Positions 1 through 14,000 of a stretch of 64,000 bases of DNA are shown one piece after another; within the stretch, counting starts at the first letter, position 1; each line of letters starts with the position of its first letter. The position numbers and the translations under genes are program-made. Where the stretch lies: the NCBI GenBank assembly GCA_000507305.1, contig DF240207.1:34328-98327 (forward strand). Reading direction: 5' to 3'. This stretch comes from Breviolum minutum Mf 1.05b.01 (taxonomy: Eukaryota; Sar; Dinophyceae; Suessiales; Symbiodiniaceae). The notes beneath the pieces are model-generated. The model saw only the letters and a list, made by a program, of their open reading frames with translations, was not told where the DNA came from and ran no database searches.

Positions 1-2034
1 TACCTGGAACCCAAATGACCTTTGTTTTTGTTGGAAAAGGCCTTGTTTTGGGGGGTTGACCTTCAAAAATAGAGGTCATTGGGGTTCCAGGTATATACAT
101 ATATATATTATACGTATTCCAGGCCTATGTTTTTTGCGCATCTGAGAATGGTCGCGTCTTACCTTGCTGGCCCTGCATGGTGTTGCATGCTAGATGAGCT
201 ACGAAAAAAAACATACAGGTTGTTTAATAAGGATCCTTAAATGGTTCATTATATTCGCTATATAACTGGGTAGGATTTCATCCCCAACCTATACCCTAAA
301 TAACCATTTTGGGGCTGAAATTTTTTCATTGCTGATGTAGATTCTGGATGGATTCTCCCTTCACAGAGTTTTTGGCCAAACAAAACAATTGAGCCACGAA
401 AATAACCCCTCCTACTTTCCATTATACTGGTTGGTTAATAGGGATCCTTATAATGGTTTATAATAAACCCTATATAATTGGGTAGTATCATCCCCCATAT
501 ACCCTAAACAACCAGTTTTTTTTCATTGCTCAATTGAGCTTTGCGAGTCACTTTGAATGAAGCGCCAGTGTACCAAATCCTTCCTCGGTTGAATCGGATT
601 TCGTTGCAAATCAGGAGACCTGGAGGTTTCTACAGCTAGTGGGCCCTAGATCCAGTTATCAATTGGGTGTTATAACCCTTTAAATGGCCTTATAAAATGG
701 GTTTTCCTGGGGTGAAAAAACCCTACAAAATTGTAGGGATTATAACTTCCATTTAAAGCGATCGTAGGGTCCCGGCCCACCTTGTAGGACATAACGACAT
801 AATTCACTTTCACTATGAACCACACTTTTGAGGCCAGTTCTTTCTTGTCAAACTCACTTGGCGAATGGAACCCTGAAATAAAAGTTTGCACATTTTTTTT
901 CCTTCTAAATATGTAATCCCGAAAAGTTCAAAGTTTAGCCATTGGCCAAGTAAGCAAACTTTCCCTTACATTCACACATTTATATTATATGTGAGTGAAC
1001 AGGCGGACCGACCAAGGCCGTGACATCAGTTTGCCCAAATAACACGGTGATTTTGTTCCACAACAGGCAACAGATACGTTCATCGTACCGTCTCTCTTCT
1101 CTTGGGTTTGTTTGTTTAAGATGCCTGGAAAATGCCAAAGATAGCTTCCCAAATGGTGGTTTGTAGTGACTTGGCATGGTACAAAGTAAAAACTCACCTT
1201 ACGGTAAACAAATCCAAGTTCTGAGAAATTCTACCAGAAAGAAACTACTGGAGTTTCATATGAATCCCAGGTAGCCAAGAAAATTCTAAGATAAATGTGA
1301 AAATCTAACATAGCCCTTGAAAATAGATCATCCCAACAGGAACCTTCATCTTCCAACCATTGATTTTCAGGTGCTATGTTAGTTTCAGGGAGGGTAAATT
1401 CAAAAAAAGAAACATCATCAGCCCCTTCGTAACCATTTACCCAGGAATCCCTTAATATTATGAACGTGATTTCCAACGTGATATTACATTCCTTGGTATG
1501 TTATCATAAATCCCTAAAGCTGTCCAACCCGCAAAAACTAAGGATAGCTTTATTAAGGGACAATGGTTTCAAAGGTATCCTGGAAAAAAAGCCACAAAAC
1601 AAAGGGCACGCAGGGTACGCTAAGTAAGGGAAGGATAGCTTGTCAAGTAACCACCATTGTTTCATGAATTTATAATGCTTTATTAAGGGACAGTGGTTAC
1701 TGGGGTACCAATTCCCATGAAGAATTCTCAAATCAAATGGCCAAAAAACGCTGGCAAAAGCACAATGCAGTTGTAAGCCTAAAGCCTATGCGCCTATTAA
1801 GTAAGTTGCTAAGAAAAGTTGGGCCCCCCACGAGTCATAATGGACTCATAATCCCTATAAGTAGGCTTATAACCCCCAGTTACCCATTTGGAAGGCCATT
1901 TATAGGGGTTATAAACCAATTTATAACTGGTAGGGTCCCACCTTGTAAGTACCTTGCAATGAATCTACCCCTCATTCCCTCCTCCCCATGCCCCGCCACA
2001 TTCCGCACCCAGGTCTCCCACATCACCCATCACC
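1..2034. other. Repeat-filled stretch left of the last placed exon
   Basis: Holds family I (219-306, 430-512) and D (639-787, 1819-1947) elements and half of an E element (1340-1395). Further exons of the giant gene (membrane segments) are expected here or left of the window; I recognised none. Confidence 0.5.
639..787. mobile_element. Family D element
   Basis: GTGGGCCCTAGATCCAGTTA to TCCCGGCCCACCTTGTAG. Confidence 0.82.
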
Positions 2035-2059
2035 ATCAACAAAAACGCGAACGACCGCC
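2035..2059 (-). CDS. Possible short exon AVVRVFVDG
   Basis: 25-nt exon between TGGCTTGAG and GATG|GTGATGG encoding AVVRVFVDG. After the 2.66-kb exon it would give MWIL-AVVRVF, aligning in length with family IWSRLAYRYF. Short and weakly matched. Confidence 0.35.
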
Positions 2060-5000
2060 TCAAGCCATACAAAAATTACATTGAACTTATTAGTACATTC
2101 CTGGAACTCCAAAACAACCAGTTTGAAATGCATGTTTGGTTACACAACCATTTCCTATATGTATAGTTTTTTTTGAAAACATCCAATTGAACCAACCATT
2201 TAATAAATGGATGGCCTTGAGGTTCCAGGTTGCCAACAGAAATCCCTCAACATTACCATGCATTTGTATTCCTTCATGCCACCAAAATTGGCTGTCATTT
2301 AATGATCCCTGTGTATGCCCTGATCAAAAAAAGAGACACCCCAGAAGATTAACTGCTGGAACCTGAGAATTTCCGGGCCCCCTGGAATAGGAACATCATC
2401 TTCTCCCTGCACATGGCCGAACATGAATAGATCACTGAGATCATAACCCTAATAGGATGTCCATGGAAGTTAGTAACTAGTTAGTAAGTTGGGTTATTTC
2501 ACCTATTTAGGGGACGTATCCAACCTACTTATATTGGGGTTATAATCTAGTTACTAACTTCCATGGACATCCCAGTACTTATAGAATCTTATAGATATTC
2601 CACCCCATTGAAAAAACGATTGGCTCACAGCCCACATTGTAAGAAACCTTCTCCTTGTCCAAGGATCCACATGACATCGCACAAGGTGATCAAGACTGGA
2701 TGCACCGCCAGCACTGGATCACCCAATTTCACCACCGACATCATCGCCTCGCCGAGTTCTTGGATGTAGGAAGTGCTGGTGAAAAGGTTAGGAAATCATG
2801 GGATTTTCGCTACCAACCTCAACTGGTTTTCTCGCCGGATTTCAGCCATCAACAGTATAATCCCCATCCCCTCTATAATCCTTATATAGATCACCTATTC
2901 CAGTATAATCCCCTATATAGTTTATTACAATCCTCATTTAAGTGGGTAGTTCTTTCATCCCTTTACCAAAAAAAAATCAACCAACCAACCAACCGGGCCC
3001 CGCAAATTAGATTCACATTTCGACAGTTGGAGGTCATCTGGAGGGGTTTGGCCCTAGGTAATCAGCTATATTGTTTCACCTACCCTCCAAAATTTGGTAT
3101 TCTACCGGGTAGTTCCATAGGTGAGATGTATTATTCTTGATAAAGAATTCCAAAATCTATGTTCATCTAAATTGTTTCTATTTCTTTGTTTGATAAAACA
3201 AATTTTTCATCAATCTCCAAACATGATTTAACATGAATAACAACGTCTTGACTTATATTCTGTTGTCCCATCTCCAGAAGAAATTTTATTTCTGTGTTAC
3301 CTCGTGTCTTTGAATGGCTTCCATCTCTTATCTCTTACCAAGAGCGATGTTTCACGAAAAATTAGCATCTGAGCAAGCTAACATTGAAGCAACGGCAACG
3401 TTCAACCCTGACATGACATCATGACATGAACCATGAAATCCTGAAAAGTTCAGGTTGCGGGATTCATATCATATATATAATGGTTTGCTGGTTGGTGGTT
3501 GAACCAACCCAGTTGAAACATATTTTTGTCAAACTGGATTCCATTTCCTCCAAGGTTCGGGGGTGAAAATAAAACATATTTGAAACCGCCACCACCTAGT
3601 TTGTTACAATCCCTTTGTACCTGGGTAGTATATAATCATATAATGAAATATACAGCAAAGAACCAAGGCTTTGGTCACGGGCTCATCTGGATAGATTTTT
3701 GTTGCTGGAACGTGTTTATAAGATGTCTCTGAAATTTTCCCTTTGTCAAATCTCCTAAGTTTTGGATATGTTTGGCCAACAACACCAACAAAACCACAAC
3801 AACATCACCGACGACAACAAAAACAACAACAAAAACAGCACCAAAGACTTGGCAACGCAAGTTCATATGTGATGCTCAATGTTCAATCACATTCTTAATT
3901 GGTGAACTGCGCGTAAACGTGAATTCGAGATCGGTATTTCCTCCACAGAAGCTGCCAGTTCAGCTTTCATTGACTTCATAGATTTCTCAATGGTTTGAAG
4001 ACGAAGTTCTAGTTGATACATCCAGTCCTATTGTTCAGAAAGCCACTCTTCCAACATGTCGCACCATTTGACATAGACCAGATCCCTCGCCCGTAGAAAA
4101 CTCAACAGTTTGTTGATCGAAAGGTTCTACGCGCGGAGGTTGCTCAACAGGTGCGTGGGCTTCAGGAGGTCGTGGCCGAAATAACCCATCCACGTGCTGA
4201 TTTTTTGAACAGACCAAACATCGATGCAATCAAGTGCTGCATAAATCCTTCCTTGAAGACCCAAGAGCTGGAAGGCTGTTCTGAACAGCAAACCCTCCAA
4301 GAAAGATGCTGAAAAAACGAGCTGTCGAGCTGTACTTTATCCTTCTGGAAACATGGTGCTAAGAGTGCCAAGAAACAATCTGTCAAAACACATGTTTTAT
4401 GATAGTATGATGTTTCTTGTCATGTTTGCTTTAAGACCCTCCGTACTTGTTCGATATTGAATTCTAGTCATCAGAGTCATATAAGCACGAACATGGACAG
4501 ATATCTGCACATAAGAGAACACAATAAAAATTGAAAGTAAACATGAGGTAATAAATGATATATACATAAACAAGAACACATGAGTAAGCAACAAGATTCT
4601 GTAGATTGTAATTAATGCAGAATTCAAACATATTTCCCTGGTGAATCCGGATCAAACAATTCACCCAACAAAAAACAAGTTGATCAAGTTGTTTTGGTCA
4701 GAGTCTTTTTTCTGAAAGCTGAACATTCAGGTCCTAAAGAACACAAAAACAGGTCGTCCCAGGACATATTGATAGCTTGAGTCTGACCCAAACATTGTAA
4801 TAGTGAATTTCATGAACGTCGCCCCACAGAGTACACTTGTGATTCGATAACATTTCCTAAACCAGGGCTGGACTTATAGGCCCCCAACCATACACACCAC
4901 AAAAATAGTAAGAACAAAAATCATGCATCACAAAATTAAAAAAATCACTTTGGTATAGGTGGTGCGTAAGTCTTAAATTTCTTCAACGTTGGTTCGGTTG

Positions 5001-8000
5001 CCCTTCTTTGAACGAAACCTTCCCAAAGGTCCACCCTTTTTTTGGAGCACCTTGGCAAAGTGTCCCTCAGCATCCTTGGGCCAAAAACCAAAAGAATGCC
5101 GAACGGAACCGCCGGTTAGGTGCTTGGATGTCCCGGAAAGGAAGTTAGGATCAATGGTTAGGATCAGTGGGTTATAACCTGCGAATAAATTGGGGTTAGT
5201 ATATTGGGGTTATAACCCATTGATCCTAACCATTTACTAACTTCCTGGGACATTCAAGTGAGGCAATGCAGAAATTTGAAAAACAACCAGCAGTGAAACA
5301 TACATCCCCAAACTGGCTGGAAAATCACCATTTTTAATAGGAGAAACAGAAACATCTTCATTCATGGTTGTTTTTTCTAGTGTCATGTTAGTTTTCGGGA
5401 GAGTAGGTCGATAGCCCCTGGAAGTCAAATACACTCTGGAAGTTTATAGCGGAGAACAAACTTTCATAGATAATCCAATTTCTTCATACGGGTTTCATAT
5501 ATCCCAGGTGGTGCTTGTGGTGGTTGTTTTTTTTTCATTTTTTTTGTTTCTCCCTCGCGGTTTATGGATCCCGAAGTTTCCTTTCTTCACTGTCAAGGGG
5601 TGGACTTAAAACATTATTTTTTAAACCCTCTCCCGAAAACCAACATGACTGGCTGGAAAATCACCATGTTTAATTGGAGATACAGTTACATCTTACATCT
5701 TCATTCATGGTTGTTTTTCTAGTGTCATGTTGAAATACTCCCTGGAAGTTTAACAACAAGTTTTCCCCTATATAAAAAAAAATCCGGGCTCGCAGAAGGA
5801 AGCCGCATCGTCCTCCAACACCTAGCATTTCCCATGAGGGGATTTATGGGACGAACGGTATATTTTACCTACTAATTGATCTCATCAAAATCAACGAAAC
5901 TCATGCTGCTTGGTGGGTTCAACCCATTTGAAAAATATTACGTAGTCAAATTGGATCATTTTCCCAGGTAGGGGTGAAAAGAAAAAATATTTGAGTTGCC
6001 ACCACCTAGCATGGATCCGTAAAGGGTTTACATGGCACCCATCCATTTCTCAACGTCGAGCTTCCACCAAAAGGTGCTTCAGGTAGTAGTTGACCCGTCG
6101 CATGCCCGCCACAGTGGTACGTGACCTGGATCTCAGGGGGCAGTGACCCGGTGCTGTTGATGGCAACCAGGAAATCCGGGTCCAACTCACCAGTTGAGGT
6201 TGGTAGTGAATATACTATACCATCATATTCCATCACAAATGGTTAGCCTTGGGATTTCTGAACCATCAACTATAGGACCTGCCTTTAGAGTTTTTGCCAC
6301 GCAAAAGCTTCGGCGTTTGGAAATTTGAAGATCATACTTCAGGGGGGATTTCGTTTTTTTCTTCAAATGTGGTTCATTTCCCTGGACGATGTGTGTTGGG
6401 ATGATCAAATACATATTGACAGATGACATATTTGTTAACGGTGGGTATTTGGTATAACTACTGTAAAACCTTTGACTGAAAATCATGGTTGTTCAACCAA
6501 CCCCGCCCAAAGCCAACTCCTTTTTCTCATTTTTCTCAGAAAGAATCCGCTTTGAAAAAGGGTTCTGACTACGATGTTCACCATCCCGCAAAAACCCAAC
6601 AGTTTCTGGCAAAGCTGCCTTTTTGATCAGACACTGAAAGTAGCTCCCTTCATTGCTCTCTACCATGCTTTGGGGACTCCTGAAAACTTACAGCCAAAGC
6701 CCCTCAAAAGCCTGGCTATTTTGAGGACCAATACACCCCTACAATACAGGTTCAAACCCTTTGATTGGAGTGTCAAATGATCCTTAGGGAACCAACAAAA
6801 ACCTTCGCCTCCAAACCATGCCATCCAACATGATGGGTAGAAGTTCCTGGCGGGTCCGTGGAAACTTAGGCGGCCAGGCCGTCACCGTTTCGGGCAACAA
6901 CTGGGAACCCTGAAACCTCCATAAGCGTGTTCTTTAGAGTCAGTTTGGATTTGTTTTTGGTCTCCTTCAAGGTGGAGCCCTATACCAGTTAGAAATGCAG
7001 TGAATCCGGGGCTGGATTTGGTCTCAACTTCGTATAAAATCCATTCATGTTTACCTAAAAATCGGTTGATTTCGATGGTAAATGTAATTGTAAGTATACC
7101 ATGTATCATAGATCCTATGACTTCCCCAAATATTTAGCCACCTTTGATTTAGAAACATTTAGCCAAGGGTTAGTGTTCTTAGGAATGCTGGACTTTTCTT
7201 CATGCTTTTCCATTCAAAATGATCCAAAGATATGCACCTTTGAATGGAATGGTATTTTGGGATGCGAAATCCCAATAAACCAGTCACCACCAGGATGACA
7301 CTTCAATTTTACGTTTGGAGATCCAAAGCTAAGCCTTAATCTACAGTGTACATCATCCTGAAAGAAGGAGCACCCTACTGAGATGTCCGGCTGGTACTTT
7401 GTAAATGGATTATAAGGCCTATATAAGTAGGGTGGATACGTCCCGTAAATAGGTGAAATAAACCAACTTACTACCTATAGTTACTAACTTTCATGGACAC
7501 CCTAGTAAGTGATATTCATCCCATGGCATGAAGCATACAAAATCCAAGTCATCTGGTGAAAGGGACCAAGTGGCTACAAGTCTTCCTATCAAGGATAACA
7601 GAAAAGCTACCCACTGGCAACCTACCAGAAGAAGGGTTCAATCAACTGGCGAATTCAATAGCGCAACCTTCTCTAAATGACTCCGGTTCGTACATAGCTC
7701 TTTGACATGGAAATACACAGAAGTGCAAACCTGAACTACACAAGGTACACTCCCTAAAACAAACAGCTCGCCCGTGAAAAATGGTAGTTGGGAGAGCACT
7801 TTCCTTTTGGGGCTCTGCCTATTTTCAGGGGCGAACTGTTAGTTTTGGGGAACCACAACAGGAATGTGCGGATCAATTGAAGAAAAAAAGGCAGAGGCAG
7901 CTGCTTTGCTATTGGCCAATTCAATTTGCATCAGGCATCCTCATACAGACCTCACTGTTTGTATGTCACCTCCGCCGTGATCGGCAGAGGTTGTGGCAGT

Positions 8001-11000
8001 GGGCGTGAGGTGATGGCGCGAAGAAAGACCTCAGGGTCAACCATTGGACCAAGGAAATGCGTCGAGACGCCTGGTCACGGTTCGCAGGTGCACCAACACA
8101 CTCACCTTCAGAAATCATGTTCCAAAGCGCCAAATAGCCCTTTGGGACGTATATAGTCAGCTTCTCGAGTCTTTTGTGGTGGAGGGAGCTTCTTCACTTT
8201 GACGAGCTTCTTTTTTACCTGAGACTTACACGAATTTAAGACCGTGCTCTGAGCCATCCAGGATCCGAGCGGCGATGCGGTGATCCGATTATCGCGCAGC
8301 CAATCTTCCGCAGCAACGGAAATAGAGCACAGCTCGTGCTGGCACAATCCCACCGCTAAATTGAGGATCTCGTCATGTCGCTGTTTTATCGCAGCGCCAC
8401 GGCATCCCTCAAACACTGCAATGGTAACAGCTAGACACGATCGACCATGGGTCGTGGGATCATGGATCCACATCTCGACCCCATCAAATTCGTGACACGC
8501 ACAGCTGGCACGCCTCATTTCTCGGTTGAAAGTGAATATGGCATTACACTCAGGATCAAAGTACTGAAACTGGTGCACCTTGCAACAATGGAAAGTGTGG
8601 GGCAACTGAAGGCTTTAAGGCGATCATGAAGCTTTTTGAAAGGGCCAGACAAACAAAATGATCAAGACAAATAGGGATCTGGGTAGGTGTGTGTCCATCC
8701 CCCCAAAACCACGCATCGGGCCGTAGGGCCTCAAGGTGGTACATGAATATATAATATAGTACCTGAAAACCGTGCTGATAAACCAAAGTAACATGACTTA
8801 CCCCCCCCAAAAGCAAACATCCATTGAAATTGAAGGTTGGAAGGTGAAATTTCCTTTGAAAATGGTCCCTTTTCCAAGGACATCCGTTCATTTTCGGGGG
8901 TGTACTACAGGATTCGGATAGTGGTATGCTGCGCATATCGGGCCATTTCATCATCACTGTATATCATCAAATACTACATAAAACACAACTCCTTGTACAA
9001 ACACCAACAGCAATCTGCCCCAAGCTGACCGGCGCAGTGCGCGACAAAATCTCCACCAAATCGGGATGACGTTGGAAGAGCTCATTGATACCGTAGTAGT
9101 ACCTGGCACTTCTCATACCCATACTTGGATGTCCCAGGAAGTTAGGATCAATGGTTAGGATCAGTGGGTTACAACCTGCTTATAAATGGGGTATCAATTG
9201 GGGTTATAACCCATTGATCCTAACCATTGATCCTAACTTCCTGGGACATTCAAGAACTGTTGATGGTTCAGAAATCCGGCGAGAAAACCAGTTGAGGTTG
9301 GTAGTTTATCCCATTATCTACAGGGTTTTAAATATATATATATATATATATACACATACGCCAGGTGGTGCAGGATTTCTGCCAATATGATCCCAAAGAC
9401 TCAATTTCATGGTACTTTTACCCTACTTTTTTGGTTGATTTCTATGTGGGATGGGAGTACACAACTCAAAGGATCCATGTAAGGAAGGGTATATTTGGCC
9501 TACTTTGACCATAAACAACCAACCAAGTGTGGGTAAATAATAGAACAGAACATATTTGGAGGATCACCCCAGTTAGTAAATAGCTGGCAACCCCGTAACC
9601 CGCACTAAAAATCAATGTAGGCCATTTGGAAGGAGAACAACCCCAGTTAGGGGACTTACCAACCACTTACCAAATGGGACGATCCTCCAAGTACTGGAAT
9701 ACATGGAATACTCACCTACATGGCTAAAAATCGATTGGCCAAATGCAAAATATTCTAATCCCATGGGGCAAATGTGCTTGGATGATGTGGGTACACAACC
9801 CTAGGCTTCCAAACACCTTGTGAGGAGGTATTTAGACCCCCCAAAATCCTAAACACCTTCTCAGGAGGTATTTGGAAGACTAGGGCAACAACAACAATAT
9901 CACCTTCACTGAATCTAACTGGCATAATCCTCCAAGTACCAGTTATACGCAGGGGCCCATAACTCCATGAATTACAGGGGTTATTCAACCCCAGTTACAC
10001 CCCAGAAGATTAACATGGAACTTTAGAATACACTCCAGGAGGAAAATAATCTTCTAAACCATCATGTTCAGGTTCTATGCTAATCTTCGGGGATGTACCC
10101 ATTTGTAAGGCCTTTATATCTAGTTGGTGGTTCCAACGCATCTGAAAAAGATTAGTGAAATTGGATCATTTCCCCAGCTAGGGATGAACATAACAAAAAT
10201 ATTTGAAAACACCACCTAGATAAAACAATCATTGATGTTGGTAACTATTCCAGTCCCATCGATCTGATAGAGGTTTCAAGGATTGTATCATTGTACATTA
10301 ATAACATGTTGAAGCGGATAGTAACCAGGGTTATAACCCCTATAAGTGGGTTATATGTCCCCTAACTAGGGTTATAAGCCTACGTATAACCAGTTACATC
10401 TAGTATCCTGAACCTCTAAGTAGCTAGCAACCCCGTAGACCCGTTTCCCACTTCCACCTGGAGCGATCAGCTCGGATGAGCACGAGATCTTCCAACATGG
10501 CCTGGTGTCGAACAAACGTCGGGCACCGCCCCGCAGGCAGCTTGGCAGCTTGGTGTTGTTGTGGAAGGGCCTTGAAGTTTTTTTGGCTACCATTGGAAAC
10601 CACAACCTTCAATTTTTTGGGGGGATATTTCACCCATATATATTTCTAGGGCATACAAACCTTGATTTTTCCATAAGTTTTTTGGGGGCCAAAGGTAGGC
10701 GGTGGTTAGGATCAACGCCTAAAGGACATGGCATTTCAGTTTAAAATAACCCAAGGCACCTGCAAACGGACTGATGATATCTGACTTTCATCTACGGAAA
10801 ATTGGTGGTTTTTTCTGCCACTGATCAGAGATATGAAACACATGCGTGTTTGTTGGACGTTCGGGGTGAATTTCTTCCCCAAGATTTGGGGCAAAACTAG
10901 CAAAAAAATCGTTGAACCAGGAGTTCGTGGTTCAACTAGTGATTCTTGCATACTTAGATTTGGGTAGAAAAAGTGACAAACTTCAAACTATTCCCCTTGT

Positions 11001-14000
11001 AGGTGGTCATGCATCCCATGGAAGAAAGGATCAAACATCACCAATATAAACCAATTGACTCCTTGAGCACCTAGAATATTCATGAATATTTCACGTTTTG
11101 AAACAAAAACATGCTTTTACATTCCCTGAATCTAACGAATTGGATACCCCAAAATAAATAACAACCTTTCAAAGAAAAATCACCTTTTACAAAAAGATCG
11201 TCATTTTTTGGTATCAATTCTTCCAACCTAAGACGTGCGTATAGATAGGTCCCCGCCTGCCGGTTTATCGCTAGCATGGCTCGGAAGTTTAGGGACCACA
11301 ATCGCGCAGTTCCCCCGCTGACTCCCTTCCGTTGAAATCAGCTAGATACAGTTTCTTTTTTTGGTATTGATCCCCCTATATTTCCCCTAAAAGTCCAGTT
11401 TCTTCCTAACAAGTCGACCAGGCTATTGTTTAAGGATGATCCATATGGATGCCGAATGACCGATCCTAGCATTTGGAGGATCATGCTAGTTAGTAAGTAG
11501 TGAGTAACCCATATAGGGGTCCCACATCTCCAGGTCTTGGGCGGACAAGAATCACCAAGGATACTAACCACTTACAAGTCATAGCATGATCTTCCACCCC
11601 CCCCAAAAAAAAAGAACCATCAAAACCCTGGAAGTGCAGTGGACCAAATACTTATGTCATCTGCTGTTGACCCTCAACGAAATTGGTCCTGCAAGTCCTA
11701 TGTCAGTTGTACCTAGTATAGCCAAGTTCAAACATTTCCATTTCCTAGCAATTCCATTTCCTAGCAATTCTTTGTTCCCTTTTTGGGATGGTTAAGTGAC
11801 CCCTTCAAAGGTTCAGTGATCTCCAAATTAAGGAAAAAAAGGTCACAGATTGGATCCCCTGATCTGCCGACTTCGGTCTCAAAACACCCCCCAACCTTGG
11901 CAGCTTCCATGTTGCCACTCTCAATGGAGACTAAGAGAGGAGAAATGGATTGAGAACCCACCTGAGCTGCAAGTTTTCGTTTTTTTTTAGCATCCAACTA
12001 TAAACTAGTTGGTGGTGTCAAAATGGAAATCTTACCCAAAGAGGGGTGGACATAAAATAATATATTAGAAACCACCACCCAGAACACAACAATTTTAACT
12101 TAACACACCTGGTTTTGAGGTAGCCAGATTCTTATCGACAGCAACAACACATGGTTGAAGACACACAAAACAAAATCAGGCTACCCTTCTCTCTTACAAA
12201 TGGAATCAACAAAAAAGAGACATTTGTTGACGGACACATCAAATTTCAGGTAGCCCCCCAAAAAATGGAGGTATTGTGTTTGTACCATTTGTTTGTGCTT
12301 AATGTACCATTACAAAAAGAGGTATATTCCAGTCCCATAGAGCTAATATTTAAAAAAAACCATCATGATTTCTTGTGGGTGATGTTCATCCCATAATAGA
12401 ATCCATCCAAAGAAAAACACACACCTTTCAAACAGGTCCAAATTTCAAAAAAAAGGTTGCTCCATGGTCCAAATCCTTAGTTTCTTGGGTCAATTGTAGG
12501 TAAATATTCCAGTCACAAATCTAGAATTTACATCATTTTTAGTTCTCAAAAACGTGGTGATTTAGAGGTGATGTTCCCACCCCTGTGGATCTACAACTCG
12601 ACCACCCCTCTCACAAAGAGCTGCCAAAGGGGCTGTGACGTTCAAGACCCACAAGGAACGTTTCTTCCGCGGTGCGTAGGAGAGTGCTTTTCTCACCTGT
12701 TTCGGCCATGAATTGTTGGGAAAAAAAAGCGCCCCTTTCAAGACGGTGTGCGATGAATGCATCTCTTTTCGTTTGTTTTTTTTCTAACACTTTCTTTTCT
12801 TGCGGGGCGGGGTTGAAATGATGGAAATCAACCCCCTTGCAATGTTTAAGGGGAACATTATAGCCGACCCTGCTAAATGGACTGAAATATTTCACACCTT
12901 TGGTAAGCTAACGCAGCTGGCTGGAAAGAAGCCATTCGAGAGTTTTGCATTGAAAGCAAGTGGGGGTGTTGGGAATATGTCATGTGTGTCATCTATATAG
13001 GGGAACTCTAGAAATGATTAAATATGATATAACATGTGTAAAATATATATGGTACTGTACTGTTTAACTTAAACAAAACTGTGGTTGTGCTTGAACCAAT
13101 CCATTTGAAAAATATGTTTATCGCAACGAGTTCATCTTCCCCAAGTTTCGCCACCACCTATCCAGTGAAGGTTGTGTGAACCGCAATCAAAGCTACCCCA
13201 ACCAGAGCGTTTCAAAAATACATCACTTGGAATTTGCGTTTTTTTGTGGATGATTGGCAGAAAAACAGTGAACCAAAAGCATGATGATATACAGTGATCA
13301 AGTCATCTCATAGTTCATTTTTGGTTTGGGGCCCGGTGGCTTGGGATTCTAAGGGTGCGCTTAAGTAACAATCCCTTTCATAGGGGGGAGCCCAGGAATC
13401 CAAACCACCAACAATTAACCATTAGTAGGGTTATACCTTCTATAAGTAGGGTTATGACCCCAGTTACCCATCTATTTTCGGCCATTTATAGGGGCCCCGT
13501 AACTCCATTTACAACTGGTTTTTGGGCCCACCTTGTATAGTGGTGATCAAGTCCACGCTTAATAAAAGCCAACTCAATCCGCCGCTCAGAACATACCGTT
13601 CATTTGAAAAAATATGCTGCGCCTGTGCAAGTCACATTGATTCGTCATTTCACTCCAATTTTCGGTAAATAAACAGTCACATGTGCATTTGTTTTGGTAG
13701 GCAAAAAAAGTCCCCAAGAAAAATCTTTGGAAACATGAAAAATGAAGGTTTTAAGCCCTAGACTCTAGACTAATGTTGGTCAGTTATAATTTCATAACCC
13801 AAAAAATAAAGCTTGTGAGGCCACCAATGGTAGTAACCCACAAATCAAGCTTATAGGGTCCGGTAAACAAGTTCTCAAACGTCAAATCGCTAAAAAACCA
13901 CCCCCAATACACGGACAAGGTGGGCCCCCTACCAGCTATAAATGGTTTTAACCCCTGGACATGGAGTTATAGGCCAGCCTGCTTTCAACTTGTAGGGGCG

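Noticed and set aside
6541..6640. Missing exon (family LLDGLIW) at about 6.6 kb
   Set aside because: A frame reads GFLRDGEHRSQ, but the donor needed to join the 6.1-kb exon in phase is neither GT, GC nor GA.
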